64,000 bases of DNA from Allobosea sp. 117 (GTDB taxonomy: Bacteria; Pseudomonadota; Alphaproteobacteria; Rhizobiales; Xanthobacteraceae). Shown piece after piece: positions 59,754-64,000 of the stretch (position 1 is the stretch's first letter; the number at the start of each line of letters is the position of its first letter). The notes below the pieces were generated by a model. The model was not told the origin of the DNA, searched no databases, and saw only the letters and a list, made by a program, of their open reading frames with translations. The stretch is from contig NZ_JNLC01000011.1 of NCBI RefSeq assembly GCF_000702305.1, positions 372,001 to 436,000 on the forward strand. Direction: 5' to 3'. The position numbers were made by a program, and so were the translations under genes.

Positions 59754-59911
59754 ACCGTGAAATACCAGATTTGAGCCCGGTGAAAGCTTGCAATTCGCGA
59801 GGCTTAAGTTAGATTTTGTCAGAAAAAATAAGCTTTCGATGGCTGAAATCTGAATGATGAGGCCTGAAGGGCCGACGGCAAAAAACCGCCGCGGCAAGTG
59901 GGAGGAAACCA

Positions 59912-60382
59912 ATGCTTCTGAGCCGTCTCGGTCCGCTTATCATACCCATTTTGGTAATTGGATACTCTGGCTATATGATCGCCGAGCAATATCTCGGCTC
60001 CTATCGCGAGAGCAGCCAGAACTACGCCCTGCTGTTGGGCGGCGTGGCCATCCTCTGCGCGCTGATCGTGCTCGCGCGTCTCGCCATGGGCGCCGACGAG
60101 GGCGAAGCCGACGATCTGCCGCACGAGCCGGCTCCGCGCTGGCACTATGTGCAACTCATCGCCATCGTCGCGATGATGGCGCTCGCCGTCCTTCTCATAC
60201 CGGTCATCGGCTACGCCATCACCTTCTTCGTCATGCTGGTGGCTGCCCTGCTGCTGCTCGGCGTCCGCTCGGTTCCCGCCATCCTCGCGATCTCCGTGGG
60301 CATGGTCGCCGTCGTCCATTTCGGACTCGTCAAGGAGCTTCAGCTGCCGCTGCCGGCGGGAATCCTCGAGGGAATTCTCTGA
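59912..60382 (+). CDS. TTT transporter small membrane subunit (TctB)
   Basis: A 156-residue protein with four helices (LIIPILVIGYSGYMIAEQYL; ALLLGGVAILCALIVLARLA; LIAIVAMMALAVLLIPVIGY; ILAISVGMVAVVHFGLV) and an acidic cytoplasmic loop (DEGEADD). It precedes tctA by 48 bp. In this operon the order is tctB-tctA-tctC, different from the first TTT operon (tctC-tctB-tctA). Confidence 0.86.
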   Translation: MLLSRLGPLIIPILVIGYSGYMIAEQYLGSYRESSQNYALLLGGVAILCALIVLARLAMGADEGEADDLPHEPAPRWHYVQLIAIVAMMALAVLLIPVIGYAITFFVMLVAALLLLGVRSVPAILAISVGMVAVVHFGLVKELQLPLPAGILEGIL

Positions 60383-60430
60383 GGCCCGAAGCCATCAACG
60401 AAATCCTGTCAGGGACGGAGTTCGACAACC

Positions 60431-61963
60431 ATGATGAACGGTGCTTACGACGGCCTGCTCATGCTCCTGGGCGTCATGTGGGTGGTGCCGATCGGCGTCT
60501 TCATCGGCATGACCTTCGGCGCGGTGCCGGGCCTCAACAAGAGCGGCATGCTGGCCATCCTGCTGCCCGTGCTGCTCGCCATGTCACCCGAGATGGGCCT
60601 CGTCTTTGCGATGAGCCTCTATGCCGGCGGCGAGGTGGGCAACGCCTTCCCCGCGGTCGTGCTGAACATCCCCGGCGACGCCTCGGCCGCGGTCACCGCG
60701 CTCGAAGGTTACCAGATGACGCTCAGGGGCGATGGCGCCAAGGCGCTCGGCATGTGCGTCATGGGCTCGACCATCGGCGCAGTGCTCGGCGGCCTGGCCT
60801 CGCTGGTCGCCGCGCCCACGCTGGGGGCGATCGCGCTGCGCTTCAGCTACCCGGAAATCTGCATCATCGTGCTGTTCGGCCTCGCCGCCATCGCCCAGGT
60901 ATCGTCCGGCGGCCTTGCCAAGGGCCTGATGATGGGCTTTGCCGGCATGCTGCTGTCGACGACCGGCACCGACCCGATGTGGGGCACGTTCCGCGGCACG
61001 TTCGACTTGGTCTACCTGTTCGACGGCCTGCCGATCATCCCCTGTCTGATCGGTCTGCTCGGCTTCTCCGAGCTGCTCAAGATGATCGAGGGCGGAATCA
61101 CCGTTAACCGCGTCTCCCAGGCTCGCGAGGTCGGGCTGAAGGGCGTGCTCGCGGGCATGCGCGAGACTTTCCGCTACCCCTTCGACCTGCTGCGCTCCTC
61201 CCTGACCGGCATCATCATCGGCATCGTCCCCGGTGCCGGCGGTACCGTCTCGACCTTCCTGTCCTATCAGCAGGCGCTGTCCTGGGCCTCGCCCGAGGCC
61301 AAGAAGCAGTTCGGCAAGGGCTCGCCCAACGGCCTGATCGCGGGCGACACCGCGAACAATGCCGATGTCGGCGGCTCCATCGTGCCGCTGATCACGCTCG
61401 GCATCCCCGGCAGCTCGGCGGCGGCGGTGCTGCTGGTCATCATGGCCTATCACGGCCTGGAGGTTGGGCCGCGCCTGCTGAGCACGGCGGAGGGAGCGAG
61501 CGTCGCCTATGCGATCATCTGGTCGCAGTTCGTCTCCGCCGGCCTGCTTGTGGTGATGGGCGGGCTGCTGGCGACCTTCGCCTACCGGCTGGCGTTCCTC
61601 CCCGTCAACACCATGGTCCCGGTCATCATGGTGGCCGCGCTGATCGGCAGCTTCTCGCAGAACCAGTACATCTTCGACATGGGCGTGATGGTCCTCTTCG
61701 GCATCATCGGCTTCTTCATGAAGTCGTATGGCTACCCGCCGATCGCACTGCTGCTGGGCATCATTCTCGGACCGATGTTCGAGGAGAACCTTCTGCGCAC
61801 GCTGCGCCTCGGCGGCGGCACCCCGGAACTGTTCTTCGAGCGCCCGCTCACCCTGTTCCTGTGGCTCCTGCTGTTCCTGACGCTCGGCGCCCGGCCGGCG
61901 CTCCAGCTGCTGCGCAACTACCGGAACCGGAGGATCGGAGACCCGGTGAAGGCCCAGCAGTGA
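60431..61963 (+). CDS. TTT transporter large membrane subunit (TctA)
   Basis: A 510-residue, about 12-helix permease. It has GMTFGAVPGLNKSGMLAILL, LYAGGEVGNAFPAVVLNIPG (a variant of the usual MYGGxYGG motif), and GIVPGAGGTVSTFLSY in the second half. The departure of the first-half motif (YAGGEVGN instead of YGGxYGG) may reflect a different ligand from the two other TTT systems in the window. Confidence 0.93.
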   Translation: MMNGAYDGLLMLLGVMWVVPIGVFIGMTFGAVPGLNKSGMLAILLPVLLAMSPEMGLVFAMSLYAGGEVGNAFPAVVLNIPGDASAAVTALEGYQMTLRGDGAKALGMCVMGSTIGAVLGGLASLVAAPTLGAIALRFSYPEICIIVLFGLAAIAQVSSGGLAKGLMMGFAGMLLSTTGTDPMWGTFRGTFDLVYLFDGLPIIPCLIGLLGFSELLKMIEGGITVNRVSQAREVGLKGVLAGMRETFRYPFDLLRSSLTGIIIGIVPGAGGTVSTFLSYQQALSWASPEAKKQFGKGSPNGLIAGDTANNADVGGSIVPLITLGIPGSSAAAVLLVIMAYHGLEVGPRLLSTAEGASVAYAIIWSQFVSAGLLVVMGGLLATFAYRLAFLPVNTMVPVIMVAALIGSFSQNQYIFDMGVMVLFGIIGFFMKSYGYPPIALLLGIILGPMFEENLLRTLRLGGGTPELFFERPLTLFLWLLLFLTLGARPALQLLRNYRNRRIGDPVKAQQ

Positions 61964-62032
61964 ACCTTCTCCGACAGACAACAGGCCCGAAACGAAGGCC
62001 ATGAACAACAGGCCAAATAGGAGGAACACAAC

Positions 62033-63043
62033 ATGATTGCCAAATCGCTTGCCTGCTCACTTGCCGGATCGCTTGCCGCCTTCGCCGCGACGGTCTCACT
62101 GACCGCCGGCGCCGCTTTCGCCGCGGACAACTGGCCGCCGCCGCAGATGACGATCGTCGTCTCGCACGATGTCGGCTCCAGCCACAACGCCCAGACCCGC
62201 GCGCTCGGCGAGGTCTGGGCCGAGAAGCTCGGCACCAAGTTCATCTACGAGAACCGCGACGGGGCGAGCGGCCGCGTCGGCTACGACTACTTCCTCGGCC
62301 AGAAGAAGGATGGCTCGGTGATCCTGTCGAGCAATCTCGGCTCCAGCTCGATCATGTACATCCAGCAAAAGCCGAGGTGGAAATACGAGGAGGCCATCTA
62401 TCCGGTCGGCTCGTTCGGCATCGATCCCGGCGCGATCTTCGTCAAGGACGATTCCCCGTTCAAATCCATGACGGACATCATCGAGACGGCCAAGAAGCGC
62501 CCTGTGACCATGGGCATCTCCTACTGGGCGAGCCCCGAGAACCTGCAGATCCATCAGGCGATGGAACAGACCGGCGCCAAGTTCGAGATCATCCCGCACT
62601 CCAATTCCGGTGAGATCACGACCCAGGTGCTCGGCGGCCATCTCGAAGTCGGCTATTCGAAGGTCGGCACCTTCACACGCGGCGGCAACGGCCTGCGCAT
62701 CATCAGCGTCCCGATGCCGACCAACCCCGTTCCCGGCCTGACCAGCAACGCGCCGGCCTTCGACAAGGAGATCGGCACCGACACGCTCCCCATCGCCTCC
62801 TATCGCGGCATCCTCGTCCACAAGGCGTTCGCGGACGCCCATCCTGACCGCGTGCAGAAACTGCACGACACGCTCACCGAAGCGCTGAAGGACCCCCGCG
62901 TCATCGAAGCCATGAAGAAGACCGGCGTCGACGAAAAGCTGCTCGTCAACATGACCCATGACCAGATCATGAAGGATGTGATCCAGGCGCATTGGGATGC
63001 CTTCGCGAAGTACGGAAGCATCTACGACAAGAAGACCAACTGA
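62033..63043 (+). CDS. TTT transporter substrate-binding protein (TctC/Bug)
   Basis: A 336-residue periplasmic protein with a signal peptide ending AAFAADN. The fold motifs are MTIVVSHDVGSSHNAQTRAL, YENRDGASGRVGYDYFLGQK and TTQVLGGHLEVGYSKVGTFT. The ligand loop HDVGSSHN differs from the usual PFxPGGxxD of Bug proteins (as at 37280-38293), where a buried Asp fixes the carboxylate amine or water. This points to an unusual ligand. It is likely the specificity determinant of the ComA-like cluster. Confidence 0.88.
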   Translation: MIAKSLACSLAGSLAAFAATVSLTAGAAFAADNWPPPQMTIVVSHDVGSSHNAQTRALGEVWAEKLGTKFIYENRDGASGRVGYDYFLGQKKDGSVILSSNLGSSSIMYIQQKPRWKYEEAIYPVGSFGIDPGAIFVKDDSPFKSMTDIIETAKKRPVTMGISYWASPENLQIHQAMEQTGAKFEIIPHSNSGEITTQVLGGHLEVGYSKVGTFTRGGNGLRIISVPMPTNPVPGLTSNAPAFDKEIGTDTLPIASYRGILVHKAFADAHPDRVQKLHDTLTEALKDPRVIEAMKKTGVDEKLLVNMTHDQIMKDVIQAHWDAFAKYGSIYDKKTN

Positions 63044-63142
63044 TGCCGTGAAAATCGCGAAGCTGGTGCGGCCCCGTCGCGCCAGCCTTCTTCCAGGCGG
63101 CCCAGGAGCGGCCGTTCAACTCGACATGTCCGAGAGATCACG

Positions 63143-64000
63143 ATGGATCGCACCGAACAGCTCTCGCGCTTCCTGCTCTCGGTCCCGGAGATCGAGCTGC
63201 CCGACGCCGTCGTCGAGCGCGCGAAGATTCACATCCTCGACACCATCGGCGTGGCGATCGGTGGCTCGCAGACCCCCCATGCCCGCGAGAGCGCGCGGAT
63301 GATTCGCACGCTCGGATCATCCGGCCACGTCACCGTCATCGCGACCTCCGACACCGCGAACGTCCTGGATGCCGCGTTCCTCAACGGCGTTTCGGCGCAC
63401 GCCATAGATTTCGACGACGCCCACCGCTTCGTGCATGCCGGCGCCGCCGTAGTGCCGGCCGCCCTCGCCTTCGCCCAATATGCCGGCGCGAGCGGCCGCG
63501 ACTTCCTCGCCGCGGTGGTCGCCGGCTACGAGGGGTCGGTCCGCACCGCCCTGGCCGGCGGGCCGGCCCATCGCAAGCGCGGCTTCCATCCGACCGGCAC
63601 CTGCAACGTCGTCGGCGCGGCGGCGAGCGCGGCCGTGCTGATGAAGCTCGATCCCGCCCAGACCGTCTCGGCGATCGGCATCGCCTGCAGCCAGGCCGGG
63701 GGCCTCACCCAGTACCGGATAGACGGCGCAGCTACCAAGCATCTCCATGCCGGCTTCGCCGCGCGCGCCGGCGGAGTAGCGGTGCTGCTGGCTCGCGAAG
63801 GCCTGCGCGGCGCTGCCGCGGCCATCGACGGCGAACTCGGCTTTCTCAACGTTCTTGCCGATGGCGGCGATCCCGAGCAGCTCACGGCCGGCCTTGGCGA
63901 GAGCTTCGCGATCGCTACAACCGACATCAAGCCATTTCCGTCCTGCCGGCAGACCCACGCGCCGGTGGACCTCGCCTTGCGGATCCGCGCCCACGGCGTC
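63143..64000 (+). CDS. MmgE/PrpD-family protein (copy 3), truncated by window edge
   Basis: An open frame from ATG 63143 runs without a stop to the end of the window (286 codons seen). It begins MDRTEQLSRFLLSVPEIEL, with AKIHILDTIGVAIGGSQTPH, NGVSAHAIDFDDAHRFVHAG (active-site region) and GFHPTGTCNVVGAAASAAVL, all typical of MmgE/PrpD. About 160-200 residues are missing. It lies 99 bp after tctC and is the third family member in the cluster. It appears distinct from copies 1 and 2. Confidence 0.9.
   Translation, partial: MDRTEQLSRFLLSVPEIELPDAVVERAKIHILDTIGVAIGGSQTPHARESARMIRTLGSSGHVTVIATSDTANVLDAAFLNGVSAHAIDFDDAHRFVHAGAAVVPAALAFAQYAGASGRDFLAAVVAGYEGSVRTALAGGPAHRKRGFHPTGTCNVVGAAASAAVLMKLDPAQTVSAIGIACSQAGGLTQYRIDGAATKHLHAGFAARAGGVAVLLAREGLRGAAAAIDGELGFLNVLADGGDPEQLTAGLGESFAIATTDIKPFPSCRQTHAPVDLALRIRAHGV

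Noticed and set aside
60584-62029. 481-codon minus-strand frame opposite tctA
   Set aside because: Antisense shadow with low-complexity Gln/Arg/Asp/Gly content; tctA is unmistakable on the other strand.
1-64000. CRISPR arrays, rRNA, prophage
   Set aside because: No regularly spaced repeats, rRNA motifs or phage structural genes were seen.

Overview
The window is GC-rich, densely coding DNA from a free-living bacterium, most likely an alphaproteobacterium of the order Hyphomicrobiales (Rhizobiales). Supporting this are the strong G/C bias at third positions, the paired Ku genes with a LigD ligase in PE-ligase-polymerase order, a BigR-type sulfide operon, three tripartite tricarboxylate transporters (TTT) with their binding proteins, and palindromic intergenic repeats of a kind I remember from Xanthobacteraceae-like genomes. 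The family-level placement is inference. No phage, plasmid or CRISPR structure was seen.

Layout. 0.1-7 kb: a GntR regulator, a PepSY / cytochrome b561 / two-component operon, an L,D-transpeptidase, an uncharacterised membrane-anchored protein and an ABC exporter. 7.4-14.1 kb: a small DUF1127 protein and a minus-strand operon, urtABCDE plus formamidase, for uptake and hydrolysis of urea or short amides. 14.5-16 kb: a solo IS3 OrfA-like protein, a flavin reductase and a thioesterase. 16.1-18.5 kb: a persulfide-responsive operon (DUF2892, persulfide-dioxygenase-like hydrolase, BigR, two YeeE/YedE proteins) behind a perfect 16-bp palindrome. 18.5-23.4 kb: a PcaD-like hydrolase, an unknown protein, a GntR regulator, and an LVIVD beta-propeller / COG0523 GTPase pair behind another 16-bp palindrome.

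23.9-40.7 kb is a catabolic region. It holds a TTT system with an amidohydrolase, an Ldh-family dehydrogenase and a cupin; a LysR regulator divergent from a flavin reductase / luciferase-like monooxygenase / Gfo-Idh / carboxymuconolactone-decarboxylase-like operon; a second LysR gene; and a second TTT system with two tandem Gfo-Idh oxidoreductases on the minus strand. The substrates cannot be read from the sequence. 40.9-45.4 kb encodes non-homologous end joining (ku, ligD, ku), with a 102-bp element with 12-bp inverted ends between ligD and the second ku. 45.5-47.5 kb encodes agmatine-to-putrescine conversion (aguA, aguB). A tRNA-Gly(GCC) at 47.9 kb begins a mixed stretch (LysR/MFS pair, GFA protein, YigZ) that ends at a decayed IS21 istB fragment near 52 kb.

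52.2 kb to the right edge is the most interesting part: a bidirectional cluster around an AT-richer promoter region at 57.5-57.8 kb. Leftward it encodes an AbrB-family membrane protein, an Ldh-family dehydrogenase and two MmgE/PrpD proteins. Rightward it encodes a YeiH/TauZ-family putative sulfite/sulfate exporter, a divergent phosphosulfolactate-synthase (ComA)-like enzyme, a third TTT system (tctB, tctA, tctC) and a third MmgE/PrpD protein cut by the window edge. These parts resemble known sulfolactate-utilisation loci (TTT importer, ComC-family dehydrogenase, sulfite exporter), but no SuyAB sulfo-lyase is seen. I propose, as inference, an undescribed pathway for a sulfonated or otherwise substituted carboxylic acid.
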